Assembly (NCBI GenBank): GCA_016748015.1
Contig: JAAOMT010000128.1
Span: 193,538 to 257,537, forward strand
DNA length: 64,000 bases
Origin: Geosiphon pyriformis
Taxonomy: Eukaryota > Glomeromycota > Glomeromycetes > Archaeosporales > Geosiphonaceae
Direction of reading: 5' to 3'
In this document: in pieces, positions 1-11,710 of the stretch
Position numbering within the stretch: position 1 is the first letter of the stretch
Layout: every line of letters starts with the position of its first letter
Made by a program: the position numbers and the translations under genes
The notes under the pieces: generated by a model
Told to the model about the DNA's origin: nothing
Seen by the model: only the letters and a program-made list of their open reading frames with translations
Databases searched by the model: none

Positions 1-1612
1 TTTCAAACTTTTTAATGACTAATGAATTCAAAATCTCTGCTTAAACAACAGTTTTGTTATTAGTAACTTTATTTAAATTCTTATTTATTACTATATTCAT
101 CTTTTAATTCTGTGATAAAGAAGTTATTAATAGCTGGCATCTAAGACTACACTAACAAATTATTGGTTTAAATGCATCCAACTTCTTAGTTAACTTATTA
201 ACTTGTTCTATAAGATTGTTAAAACTGTGTTTAAAAGCAGCAAACCTATTATTTACTTTCAAAGAAACCAATAAAGAAGGTTTAATATTTAAAAATAAAT
301 TAGCATCAAAAAAAACCAAAGATATTATACAAAAAGCAAAACCACCAATAATTTAAACCTAAGTTTTTTCACTAAATGAGACTGGTCAAACAATTGGTAC
401 CTGTTTTTTATATATATATTTGCCAAGCAAATTTTATCCTAAATATTAATTATCTTCTTAATATGATCACCCAAATTTTTACTTTCTAAACAAGTATAAA
501 AACATGACTGAATTGTTTATACTAAGCACAACAAGCCAAAAAAAGACCAGATCAATGCAAATTTTCATTTTTAAAAACTAAAATAGAGTTAATGACAGCT
601 TTTTTTAATGTTTTATTAGTAAAACAAACTACAATATATCTATTACATGTATAAAAAACTGAATTATAATCAATAAAACAAGTTTTTTTATTATATAATT
701 CTAACAAATCAAAAAAATAATAAGCAGTAGTACCAATTAGCAAAATATATAATAAAGCCTAATGTAAATCCCTAAATATCCATATTTGTTTGTCATTAAT
801 AGTCTTAGTTATACAAATAAAAACTTTTTCTATAAGCACAAATCATTAAAAAATGACCAAATTTGCAACTTTTAATAATTCAAATTCCACTAAAATTTTT
901 TGCCAAAAACCAATAAATTACAATCTAATTGATGTAATTTTACTAAATTTAGAAAAAACTAATTCTACAGCCAATTTAAAAAGATTAACTGGAATTTTTT
1001 TGACTATTACTTTTCGATCTATATGTTTGTTTGCCATTTTTATATCATTATTAACTAAAATTTTTTTACTGATTGTCAACTTCTTAGTCTTTTTTAAACT
1101 AAGCTTAGATGTAAAAGATAATCTAATTATTTCAAGAAACCTTGAGAGAATTAATGTTCTCCTAAAACTATTAACACAATAAAAAATTTTTTTTATTACT
1201 AATAATTTATTATCAGAAGATTTTTTGAACACAGCAGAAAGTTTAATATTCAATATAAATAACTTTGTCAAATTAAAACTTTGTTTTTCTAAAATATGTA
1301 ACTTAATTAATAAGAGTTGTTTAGAACTATTAAACTTAAGTAATAGAAATATTAAAATGTTTTTACCATTGTTTAAATCCACAAATAAAAAATTTTTTAG
1401 TGGTTAATCCAATATATATATTTGAATAAAAGTTTTTTATAGTATAATATTGTCCATATTATTATTGACTACCAAAGTATCTGAATCTGTATAGTTAGTT
1501 TTTTCAACAACTATGTTTTTCATATTTTTTATGTTTAATAAACTACTAATATTACTGGCTTTATTGCTAATTTTACTATTTTAGGATACTACAGACTTTT
1601 TGTTAAAAACAC
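1..1612 (-). pseudogene. AT-decayed LINE ORF1 (copy 1, 3' part)
   Basis: This is a remnant of a non-LTR retrotransposon ORF1, read on the minus strand and broken by many stops. It lines up in order with the better preserved LINE ORF1 at 39710-41605. The stretch at 552-743 keeps the GTTAY and KTC.I motifs of the region just before the zinc knuckle. The stretch at 918-1382 keeps the RRM-like core (VIVKKIPVN in place of VVIKEIPMD). The stretch near 300-420 keeps a PVSF.EKT motif matching the ORF1 C-terminus, with TGG tryptophan codons read as TAG. The gypsy element that starts at 1613 cuts it; the missing N-terminal part resumes at 22403. Lysine, isoleucine and asparagine replace many residues, as expected from C-to-T and G-to-A decay. 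It is non-functional. Homology to the LINE is clear by eye, but exact ends are not. Confidence 0.8.
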
Positions 1613-2450
1613 TGTTACTCATAGAACATAGGAAGTATATTAGCATATAAATTAGCCAATCAGAAATAGCTATAGTAAATATGGAATTCCAGAATTTCTC
1701 TCAAGAGGAATTGCAGAATTCCAGAAATTTCAGGATTCTTGCACAAAAAATTACAGGATTCCAGAATTCCAGAATTCCAGGATTCTACTAAAAAGGAATT
1801 GCAGAATTCCAGGATTCCTGGTGTGAAAAATTAAGGAATTAAGAAATCTCAATTATGTATATATAGCAGTAGTGTTAGAAGTAAAAAAGACAGATCTCTC
1901 AGTTTAGATTTGATTTAAGCAATCTTCCATTCACAAATATTAATAAATATTTATTCTTTATCTCCAATTCACTTTCTACTATCAACATGAAGTGTTGATA
2001 GTAATTGATACTTAACTACACTGGAACAATAGCTCTTAATCATGGCTATTGATGGAATACTAACTTGCAATTGCTTTTGTTTATTTTTTTTTATTTTTTT
2101 TTATTTTTTTTTTATTTTTTTTGTTAACTAATTAATTAAAGATTAAAATGCTGAGTTACAGACATCATAAAGACTGGTAAAAAACCCATAAAACAAGAGT
2201 AAAACACTCATAAATTTGAGGATAGCTTATCAGGAGAATTACCAGCCACCACACTGAAAAAGAAATTCGATAGAATTGTGATTCTGGGAGACTACTGAAA
2301 CAATTATTGAATCTCTGTCCATTATACAAAGAACTTTACAATCAAACCTTCAGATACAAACAACCTCCAGATTACCAACACTATTATCAATTGAGTACCA
2401 AGTTATGGGTTTGTTATTTAATTTAAGATCCCAAATAATTATCTATAACA
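1613..2450 (+). repeat. 5' LTR of element A
   Basis: The LTR starts TGTTACTC and ends CTATAACA (TG...CA). The U3 part (about 1680-1830) is a run of imperfect copies of a gaattccagga/aattgcaggattcc motif. A TATA-like run (tatatatag, about 1857-1866) is conserved in every LTR of this family here and is the likely promoter. T-rich tracts near 2090-2130 follow. In the first roughly 110 bases I count 8 differences from the 3' LTR, all transitions. Confidence 0.9.
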
Positions 2451-2452
2451 TT

Positions 2453-2468
2453 TGGTGCTCCCTGTGAG
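2453..2468 (+). other. Primer-binding site of element A
   Basis: The motif TGGTGCTCCCTGTGAG lies 2 bases after the 5' LTR. Its complement ends in ACCA, as expected for a tRNA 3' end. The same 16-mer follows the LTR of element D exactly, and that of element B with one change. I cannot assign the tRNA. Confidence 0.75.
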
Positions 2469-2499
2469 ATATAATCCTACAGAGAACTAGCACCATTAA

Positions 2500-4135
2500 C
2501 AATCATCCAAAAGTAGCAGAATCAGAAATCATAGGGACAAACTATCTAGAATTTGCCAAATCCTTATTTCAACACACCAGCTTATCAAAAAATCACAGTT
2601 TTATACCAATTATTAGAAAAATTAATTAAATCATTAAAAGATATACACAACAACAATTCCCAATCATCTATGCAAACAAAAAAAAGAGAAGACTACAAAC
2701 ATTAACAGTAACACTAAAAGGAATCCAACCACCTACTTGGAAGAAAACTAAAGTTGAATTGCCAACAAATCCATCTTATTATTATACACCCAAAAGCACC
2801 ATTAACATCTCATTAACAGGCGCATTCACATCAAATGTGACATCAATATTTGGATGACTTCTATTTTAAAATAAACAAAAGAAAACAGAATTACTAGGAA
2901 CCTACAGTGATTATTTTAAAGAATTTAAATTATGATCACTAATGCCATCAGAATTTTGATTACTGCCACCTCAACCAGATTTCAGAAACACAAGTTCCTG
3001 GAAGATAATGGAATTAGAAGAGGAGGAAGAAGAAGAAGCCAAAGATCAAAAAGTTACTTACCAGAACCCAATTCCAAAAAATCTGAACATTAAAACCCCG
3101 AATTTTCAAACTTAGCAAGATCCAAATTTAGAAAATTTGGAAATCAAAACTCTGAATTTTCAAACTCAGCAAAATCAGAATGATCAAAACTCTGACATTA
3201 ATAATCAACAAAACTTATTTCCAGTAATCATCATCAACCCACTACCAGTTACTCCACAACAACAGTCATTGTCACAACCACAAATTTAATTATCACTTCA
3301 ACCACCACAGCAACTAAACTTGAATCAAATGGCTTATGCTCTAATAGCAAAATTCAAAAAGTTTACTAAGAAAGAGGACAATGTTCAAGTATGGCTGAAT
3401 AATGTAGAAAAAGCCATCACAGCCAATAGATGAGATGATGTCAGAGTCATGTAAGCCATTCCCTATTTTTTCTAGGATACTGCCAATTTATGGTACTAAA
3501 GCTTGGTTAACAAACCCCAAGATTTCAATACATTCAAGCTTGTATTCCTACAATATTTCAGTAATAATAATAGCATCAACTGATTGGTAAACACTTTTAC
3601 TACCATTAAGTAAGAAGAAAATAAAGCAGTTACTACTTACTTAGGACACTTCCACAGAAATCTGTATTAAATCCAGACCATACAGACTGATTATTTTACA
3701 GTGCCACAAATCTTAAATCAATTCATTAGAGGCCTGTACAATAGCATCCTCCAATGTGTATGTCCAATATATTCCACAGATCTTTAAGCCATTGTTATAA
3801 ATACCAGAAATTTTGAAGCAGCTGAACTTGAAGCCAATCATGCCCAAGCCATTAACTTAGTAATGAATGGATCATCTGAATTGGATTCCAAATTAAAACA
3901 ATTTAGTGATTCCATCAATCAGAAATTAGAAAAATACTTAGTTGACAATCACACAATTTATCAACCACTACAATAATACAATAATTCAGGAAACATAAAT
4001 TGTTTCCAAAATTAGTCACGTCTATCATTCTCAACCAATCAACAGTGGCAACAAGAGACATGTGTTTGCCACTACTGTGGTAAACAAGAGCATTTGAAAA
4101 TTGATTGCAGGTTAAGAATAAAAAACCAATAATCG
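2500..4135 (+). pseudogene. Element A gag (capsid and CCHC), degenerate
   Basis: This is the gag coding region of element A, homologous to 7230-9050 in element B. The capsid-like part (about 3330-3960) reads through many stops, which replace Gln (TAA, TAG) and Trp (TGA) codons that are intact in B. A complete zinc knuckle of CX2CX4HX4C form (CHYCGKQEHLKIDC) is at about 4066-4110. The acidic and Gln/Pro-rich stretch before the capsid (about 3000-3310) is low complexity. The original product would package element RNA in virus-like particles. It cannot be made from this copy. Confidence 0.8.
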
Positions 4136-6412
4136 GGAAATCAATATCAAAACCCTGATTGCTGATTTCAAACTCTGAGATATTAACCCAACCCAGAAAT
4201 ATATCAATTGAATTATTTACCAGTGACGCAGCCACCAATTTATCAACCACCAGTATATTAAGCTCCACTCTATTAACTGGCAGCACCAGTTATTTATCAA
4301 CTGCAGCCACAAGTAATTTATCAGCCTCAATAAATTCAAATACCACCATAAAACTTACCTTAAACCGGAATACAAAGGCCAAGAATAACCCAACAAAACT
4401 AGAGATCAGTGATAATAGTCTATCAACCAATCCCCAGTTCATCCAACCAACTTTTGGAATTATGCCAGCAGAGTTCAGAAACCAGATATACCCAAAACCT
4501 GAATTCCCAAAACTATTTAAGTCTCCTGGTTACCCCAGAAGATGTCTCATCTAACAACTTGGAAACAAACCAGAAATCACTTACCAGCAACATACCACTA
4601 GCCACTATTACAGAAGACAAGTCACTTGTAGCTATATTTCTCTTTGAAATTGAAGAACTGTTAGCAACTTCTTTGTTTAGTGAAGCTGCACTCAAGGAAA
4701 AACCAATCACTATCATGTACACTGACACCAAAGTAGATGGCCATGCTATCAAACTAATCCTAAATAGTAGATCAGTTGACAGCATTATTACAAGACAGCT
4801 CATGGACCAATTAGGTTACCAAGTTAATTGAGCTGCCAGTACAAGGATAATTACCACTGATGGAGCCATCAAGACTTCAATTGGTAAAATAGATGTCCTA
4901 TCTATTAAAGTCAATAGTATTATTATACTGATCAAAGTATTAGTCATGGAAGCCACTTAGTACCAAGTATTCATTGGCAATGACTGACTGTTCAAAACCA
5001 ATGTGATGCTCAATTGGAACACCCAAGAGCTTCAGCTTAGTCAAAATAGTTAACACATATGTGTACCAGCCACATGTGACCACTTCAAGCCAATTATTAT
5101 GCCATCAGCACCACTTATCAAGTTCAAAAAAGAAGAAAGAAAACCTACCTGAGAAGCCTACCAAGTTTTCTGGGCTGACACAGAACACAATAAACTGCCA
5201 CCAATACTATTATGGGATGACAAAAAAAAGGAAAGAAGAGAAAAAGAACTTACCAAGAAAGTCAACCAAAGTTATTAGGATAGTAGTAACCAAAACAAAC
5301 AGTTACTGATTTAGACTTGGGAAGAGAAGGAAAAAGGGAAAGAGGAAGAACCAGAACCAGCCACTACCTCAACATATACTCCATATACTTACTCTCAACC
5401 ATTACAATTACATTATCATTGACCAAAGCCTATATTCGTTGATTGTAACAAGAAATTGTCATCAATGGGCACATGCTGTAGAAACAATGAGAAATACCTA
5501 ATGGCAACTAAATTTTATTGCTGCCCATGCATCATTGAATGCTTCGGAAAACCAAAACAAATTGAAAAATGAGATAACAAACTATGCTTGGCTTGTGGAG
5601 AGATTTTTCTCAATAAAGAAATATGGAATAACATTTCTGGACGAAAAAGAACATGTGACAAATCATGTCAGTACATGATTCTCATAAGTGACTGGGTAAA
5701 AAAGAGAACACCCATAGATGCTGCCTAGAGATGAGCAGTTAAACATCTGGACAGCTGTCCACATGATGATAACAAAATTTGGTGAATGGCCCTTGTCAAA
5801 ATTGAAAAAGTGTTACCAAAAAAAATAAGAACAATTAAAAATAACCTACCTGAACCCATAAAACTTGACTGGGACCCAGAACCAGTCATAAATCTTTTGG
5901 ACCCAAAACAATTCCATGAACACTACCAAGGACTAGTGCCTACAAGGGAAGAGCAAGAGCAATGCTTAGAACAGCTAAACACTCAACTGTGTCAATATTG
6001 TCTAATTCCATGTGATTTTCAATATTGTAATGAATGTGACCTCATTTACAATTCACCAATTCACATAATTTACACAATCCCAAAGGAGAAAGAACCAATC
6101 AGCAGCTGTGCATTAGAATTGGAATCAAATTTTAATTCAGATTTAAACTCTGACAACAATAATGATAAAAACAACAGTTCCAGCTTTGTTCCATATAATA
6201 ATAACAATGACAACAATTTAAACTTAGATTCAAACTCTAATTTAAATCATGAACAATATATTGCACTCCCCAATCTCACCAAGGAGCAAGAACTAAAATG
6301 GTTTAGCAACAATAATGAAGGTATTATGTCAGAACATGTGCATAATACTGATGTAGGGTTTGATCTAAGATATCCAAGAAAAAATTCCATCAAATTAGAA
6401 CCTTATTTGCAC
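4136..6412 (+). pseudogene. Element A protease, Cys-rich modules and dUTPase start, degenerate
   Basis: This is the first part of the pol polyprotein of element A. The retropepsin-like region around 4700-5060 has the active-site triad DSG changed to NSR (about 4765-4775), so it is inactive. A Cys-rich module follows at about 5440-5730, and a second at about 5980-6050 (CQYC...CDFQYCNEC). An open stretch (5786-6424) ends in a dUTPase motif-1-like segment (GFDLRYP) directly before the insertion point of element B. The domain continues at 16487. An Asn/Asp-rich linker (about 6125-6245) lies between the second Cys module and dUTPase. Parts are readable only across stops and frame changes. Confidence 0.75.
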
Positions 6413-7209
6413 TGTTACTTATAGAAATATAGGGAATTTATATTAGCATAATTATTAACCAATCAGAAATAGACATAGTAAAATGTGGAATTCCAGGATT
6501 CCTCTTAGGAATTGCAGAATTCCAGGAATTACAAGATTCTTACAAAGAATTGCAGGATTCCTGTTGTGAAGAATTGAAAAATTAAGGAATCTCAATTATG
6601 TATATATAGCAGTAGGATTAGAAGCTAAAAAGACAGACCTTCCAGTTTAGATTTTATCTAGACAATCTTCCAAACACAATAAATAACTATTTGGTATCTC
6701 AAATCTAATTCCACTATCGATACTTCATGTTGATAGGAATTAATACTTAACCATACTGGAACAATAGCTCTTGATTACAGCTATTGATGGAATACTAACT
6801 TGCAAATTGCCTTGGCTTATTTTTTTTTTTCTTTATTTTCTTTTATTTCTTTTATTTATTTTATTTTGATTCTATTGTTGTGTACTAATTGGTTGAATAA
6901 AGCACTAGATTACTGATGTCAAGGATTGCCTGGTAAAAGACTCCTGCAAGAGGGTAGGACATGTACAGAAGTTATGGAATACTTACCAGAGGATTGTTGG
7001 CCATCACACCAAGAGAAGAATTGACAGAATTGTGATTCTGGAAAGCTACAGATAAAACAACTATTAAATCTCTATTCACTATACAAAGAACTCAAACCAA
7101 AACCTTCAGATACAAAATCTTCAGATTAATAACATCAACACGAATAACTTTTAGCACCAAGTTACAGGTTTGTTATTTGATTCAACACCCCAAATAATCA
7201 CTTATAACA
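6413..7209 (+). repeat. 5' LTR of element B
   Basis: It begins TGTTACTT and ends CTTATAACA. The same U3 gaattcc/aattgcagg repeats occur around 6487-6570. A TATA-like tatatatag lies near 6600-6608. T-rich pyrimidine tracts lie near 6820-6870. The paired 3' LTR is 15626-16486 and carries an extra copy of the U3 repeat block, which explains part of the length difference. Confidence 0.9.
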
Positions 7210-7211
7210 TT

Positions 7212-7227
7212 TGGTGCTCCCTGTGAA
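7212..7227 (+). other. Primer-binding site of element B
   Basis: TGGTGCTCCCTGTGAA lies 2 bases after the 5' LTR. It differs from the site in elements A and D only at the last base. Confidence 0.7.
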
Positions 7228-7229
7228 AT

Positions 7230-9050
7230 ATAAGCCTACAGAGAACCAGCACCAACACAAATCTAAAAGTGGCAGAATCAGAAAACATAGGAGCAAACCA
7301 TCTAGGCTTCGCGAAATCTTTATTTCAACACTACTGTCAACATTTGGAATTAAATCACAACCACATATTAGTGGAATCAGCTTTCAATTTCTATGTCAAT
7401 GAAAAAATTGCCCATCTGTTAGGAACACCAATAAATATCGAATCGGCAAGAAAAGCCTTTTACAATAAATTAATTCAAAATACCAACCTGTCAACAAATT
7501 ACAATTTCACCTCTATCATCATGGAAATCAACAAAGAAATTGAACACCACACACAGCAAAGATACCTCATTACTTACATGAGCAAAGGCAAAGAAAAACT
7601 GCAAACACCAGCAGTAACACCCAAAAAAATACAACCACCTACTTGAAAGAAAACAAGAGTTGAGTCCCCAACTAATCCATCATACCACTATACACCTGGA
7701 AGTACCATTAATATTACATCTACTGGCATGGCCACATCAAACACAACATTAGCATTTGAATGATTCCCATTTCAAAGTAAACAAAAAAAAGCAAAGTTAT
7801 TAGGACCATACAACATGTATTTTGAAGGATTTAATTTGCGATCATCAATGCCATCAGGACTTCAATCACCATTGCCTCCCCCAGATTTCGGAATTTCTGA
7901 TCCATGGAAAGTAACGGAATCAGAAAAAGAGGAAGAAGAAGAAGCTGAAGATCAAGAATTCACTTACCAGAACCTAATCACTGAAAACCCAGAATTTGAA
8001 ACTCTGAATCTTCAAACCCAGCAAAATCTAAACTGAGAAAATCCAGAAATTGAAACTCCAAATATTTAGACACTACCAACTCAGAATAATCAAAACCCTG
8101 ATTTAATAAATCAACAAAACTTACCTCCAGTAATTGTTATTAATTAACCACCAATTAATTTAATAGCTGAACCCATACAACTGCCACTTCAACTACCATC
8201 CCAACAACCCATGCAACAACAACCACTTCAACTTCCACCACCACAGCAATAACAAATGGCTTACACACCTATTGCAAAACTCAACAAATTCAATGATGAA
8301 GAAAACGATGCCCAAGTCTGGTTAAATAACATAGCCAAAGCCATTACAGCCAATAATTGGGATAATGCTAGAGTGATGCAAGCAATTCCTTACTTTCTCC
8401 AGGATACTGCTGATACATGGTATCAAAGTCTCACTGTCAAACCCCAAAATTTTAATGAATTCAAAACTGAATTCTTGCAGTACTTTAGCAACAATAATAG
8501 TATCAACAAATTAACCAACACCTTTACAATGATCAGACAAGGAGACACTGAAGCAGTCACTATCTACTTGAGACACTTTCATAGAAATCTACACCAAATA
8601 CAAGCCATCCAAGCCGATTATTTCACAGTGCCACAGATTTTAAATCAATTTATTAGAAGATTGTGTAGTAGCATTTTACAACAAGTACGTTCAATGCACC
8701 CAGTGGACTTTCTAACTGCAGTCACATATGCCAGAGATTTTGAAGCAGCTAAACTAGAAGTTAATCATACTCAAGCTGTGAATCTAGCAATGAATGGATT
8801 ATCTGAATTGGATTCCAAATTGAAGCAATTCAGTGATTCAATTAATCAGAAATTAGAGGGATACTTAGCTGACAATTGCATAATTTATTAACCTCCTCAA
8901 TGACATAACAATCAGGGAAATGTGAATTATTTCCAAAATCAGTCATGTTCATCGTCATCATCCAATTAGTCATGGCAGCCAAAGATGTGTGTCTGTCACA
9001 ACTGTAATAAACAAGAGCACATCAAAGCCAACTGCCATACTTATAGCAAT
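7230..9050 (+). pseudogene. Element B gag (N-terminal, capsid, CCHC), broken
   Basis: This is the gag gene in three open pieces. At 7269-7646 is an alpha-helical N-terminal piece. At 7815-8036 is an acidic Glu-rich linker, followed by a Gln/Pro-rich low-complexity stretch. At 8256-8891 is a capsid of the Retrotrans_gag type, with the WYQSL and FLQYFSNNNSI segments typical of gypsy gag. A CX2CX4HX4C knuckle (CHNCNKQEHIKANC) is at about 8990-9032. No ATG in good context opens the first piece, so the true start may be mutated. A Ser/Thr-rich stretch (9050-9550) links gag to protease. Single stops separate the pieces. Confidence 0.8.
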
Positions 9051-9550
9051 TCATGATCGGAAAATCAATATAGAAACCCAATCACTAGTTCTAGACTCCA
9101 AACTATCACCCGAATCAAGACCAATACCAACCCACTTACTTGCCTATGACGCATCAACCAATTTATCAACCACCAGTTTATCAAATTTCAGTTTATTAAC
9201 TGCCACCACAAGCAATTTATCAGACACAGCCACAAGTAATATATCAACCACAGTTACCAGCAATCTATTAAACACTCACTATTCAAATACCACCAGCAAA
9301 CCCAGCTCAAATGACATCAAAAAACCCAAAATTGAGGATCATCCAAAACTGGAGATTGATAATAGTTGTACATCAACCAATCTCCAGCTCTTCCCACCAA
9401 CAATTAGGATCTTGTCAGGGGAATTCGGGCACTGGTCTCACCCAAAACCCAAATTCTCAACACTATTTAAGCCTTCTGGTGACTTCAGAAGATGCCACAT
9501 CCAGCAATCAGGGAATCGAACAACAACAACAACCACCTACCAATAATATC

Positions 9551-10213
9551 TCATCTGCTACAATCATTGAAAATAAATCTTTGGATGCCATCTTTCTATT
9601 CAAACTTGGGGAACCATTAGATATGCCATTATTCAGTAAAGCAATACTTGAAAAGAAACTGATCACAGCCATGTATACTGACGCCAAGATTGATGGCCAC
9701 TCCATCAAATTAATCTTTGACAGTGGTTCAGCAGGCAGCATTATCACCTGACAACTCATGGATCAATTAGGCCACCAAGTTGATCGTACTGCCAGCGCCA
9801 GGATTATCACTGTGGATGGAGCCACCAAAACCCCAATTGGTGAAATCAATGACTTCCCAATTGAAGTCAATGGCATCATAGTACCCATCAAAGTTCTGAT
9901 AATGGAAACCACCCAATACCAAGCGTTAGTTGGTAATGACTGGCTATTCAAAACCAATGCCATGCTTGATTGGATGACTCAAGAACTAATACTCAGCCAG
10001 AATGGTCAACACATGCGAGTACCAGCAATGTGTGATTACTTCAAAGCTATCAATACCACAGCACCACTAATTGATCTCAAAGAAAAAAAACCAAAATCTA
10101 CCTGGGAAGTGTATCAAATCTTGTGGGCCAATGAAGAACACAACAAGCTGCCGCCAATACTCTCATGTGACGACAATGGCAAAGGAAAACAGAAGAGAAT
10201 AAAACCTACCTGA
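9551..10213 (+). pseudogene. Element B retropepsin-like protease
   Basis: This is the aspartic protease domain of the polyprotein. The DSG catalytic triad is intact (about 9719-9727, in LIFDSGSAGSIIT). A TGA at 9749-9751 replaces the Arg that element A still has at this place, and the frame continues afterwards to 10213 with VGNDWLFKTNAMLDW, a usual retropepsin C-terminal signature. In a live element it would cut Gag-Pol. The stop makes this copy inactive without readthrough. C-to-T at a CGA codon would explain the TGA. Confidence 0.8.
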
Positions 10214-10389
10214 AATGCAGACCAAGCCTGGAACACCAACCATGACTTAAAAGAACCACCAATTTGGGAATGGGATAAGAGAAAAAAAGGAAAAGAAAAA
10301 GCGAAGAAAGAGGAGCCACTACCAACTGCCAGTTACACCTCTTATACATACACACCACTACAATTATCGAGCTATCATTAACCAAAACT

Positions 10390-11075
10390 GATATGTGTCA
10401 ATTGTAATAAGAAATTGTTGTCAATGGGTGCATGTTGTGGCGACAATGAAGAATATGCAACAGCAACCCGATTCTACTACCACACATGCATCATAGAATG
10501 CTTTGGAAGACCAAACCAAGTGGGGAAATGGGACAATACACCATGTTTAGCTTGTGGGGAGACACTCTTGGACAAAGGAATGTGGAACAACATTCCTGGT
10601 CAAGGAGGAACATGCAACACTTTGTGTCAGTACACAATCCTCATCAGCTATTGGATTAAGAAAGAGACACCCATAGAAGCCGTCTGAAGAAGAGCAGTAT
10701 GATGATTGGATATTTGTCTACACGATGATGATAAAATCTGGAGAATGGCCTTTGCCAAAATTCAAGGAGCATTATCCAAAGAAATCAAAGAAGTCAAGAA
10801 CAATCTGCCAGAACTTTTAGAACTCAATTGGGACAAAGAACTGGTCATAAATCTCCTGGAACCAAAAGAGTTTCATGAACATTATCAAACTTTGGCACCT
10901 ACAAAAGAAAAACAAAAGCAATATTTGGCCCAAATAAATACCAGACTATGTGACCACTGTTTGATCTCATGTGATTTTCAATATTGTAATGAGTGTGACC
11001 TCATTTACAATCCACCACCACGCATGATCTACACAATCCCAGAGGAAGAAGAACCAATCAGCAGCTGTGTATCAG
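10390..11075 (+). pseudogene. Element B two Cys-rich modules between protease and dUTPase
   Basis: Two conserved cysteine clusters lie here. Module 1 (about 10395-10680) has CVNC, then CC, CIIEC, CLAC and a late C pair. Module 2 (about 10945-11045) has CDHCLISCDFQYCNEC. Both are present at the same places in element A (about 5440-5730 and 5980-6050), so the spacing of cysteines has been kept despite decay elsewhere. They look like zinc-binding folds but I do not recognise a named family. Two or three stops lie between the modules (about 10685-10705). Element D lacks them. Role unknown; nucleic-acid or protein binding is only a guess. Confidence 0.65.
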
Positions 11076-11269
11076 AATCAAAATTAATTTTCAATCCCGA
11101 TTCCAACTCCAACAACAAAGATAACAAAAACACCAATTCCAGCTCCATGCAATATGGCAACAAGAATATCAACAATTCAGACTCCGACTTGAACCCCAAA
11201 ATATACATAGCACTTCCTGATCTCTCTAAAGAGCAAGAACTCAAATGGTATAGTGACAATAATAAGGAT

Positions 11270-11710
11270 ATCATGCCAGAACGTGCATATGATACTGACA
11301 CAGGATTTAATCTGAGATATCCTGGAAAAGACGCCATCAAATTAGAACCACATTCATGCACCTGCATTGATCTGAAAATAGCACTGGAAATTCTAGCAAC
11401 AACCATGGTTCAATTAGCATCTAGGAATAGTTTAGTGAAAAAAAGGATTAATATAAGAGGAAAAATAATTGACACAGGATATGTAGAAAATATCATTGCC
11501 ATGCTACAAAATGACTCTGAAAAGGCCTATATTATAGAGCCAAACGAGAAGATAGCACAGACAATATTTCTGCCTCTGGTTAAAATAACTCAGTTAGCTT
11601 CAATGGGAAATAGAAAAAAATTAGGGATAACTATGAAAGGAATACAGAGATTCAAATTCATGAATAAAATAAACATACCAGTCAATATGGCAAAGGAAGA
11701 AATTATTGGC
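11270..11710 (+). pseudogene. Element B dUTPase-like domain in pol
   Basis: This lies in the long open frame 10706-12373. The order fits the trimeric dUTPase fold: motif 1 (TGFNLRYP), then ASRNSLVKKRINIRGKIID for motifs 2-3 (canonical RSGLA...GVID), then PNEKIAQTIFLP for motif 4 (G-R-AQ), then a glycine-poor KGIQRFKFMNK at motif 5 (canonical RG.GGFGSTG). dUTPase converts dUTP to dUMP and lowers uracil in newly made cDNA. Motif 5 has lost its glycines and motif 2 its Gly, so activity is unlikely in this copy. The remains of element A (16487-16880) keep slightly different residues at the same positions, which helps confirm the family. Confidence 0.75.
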
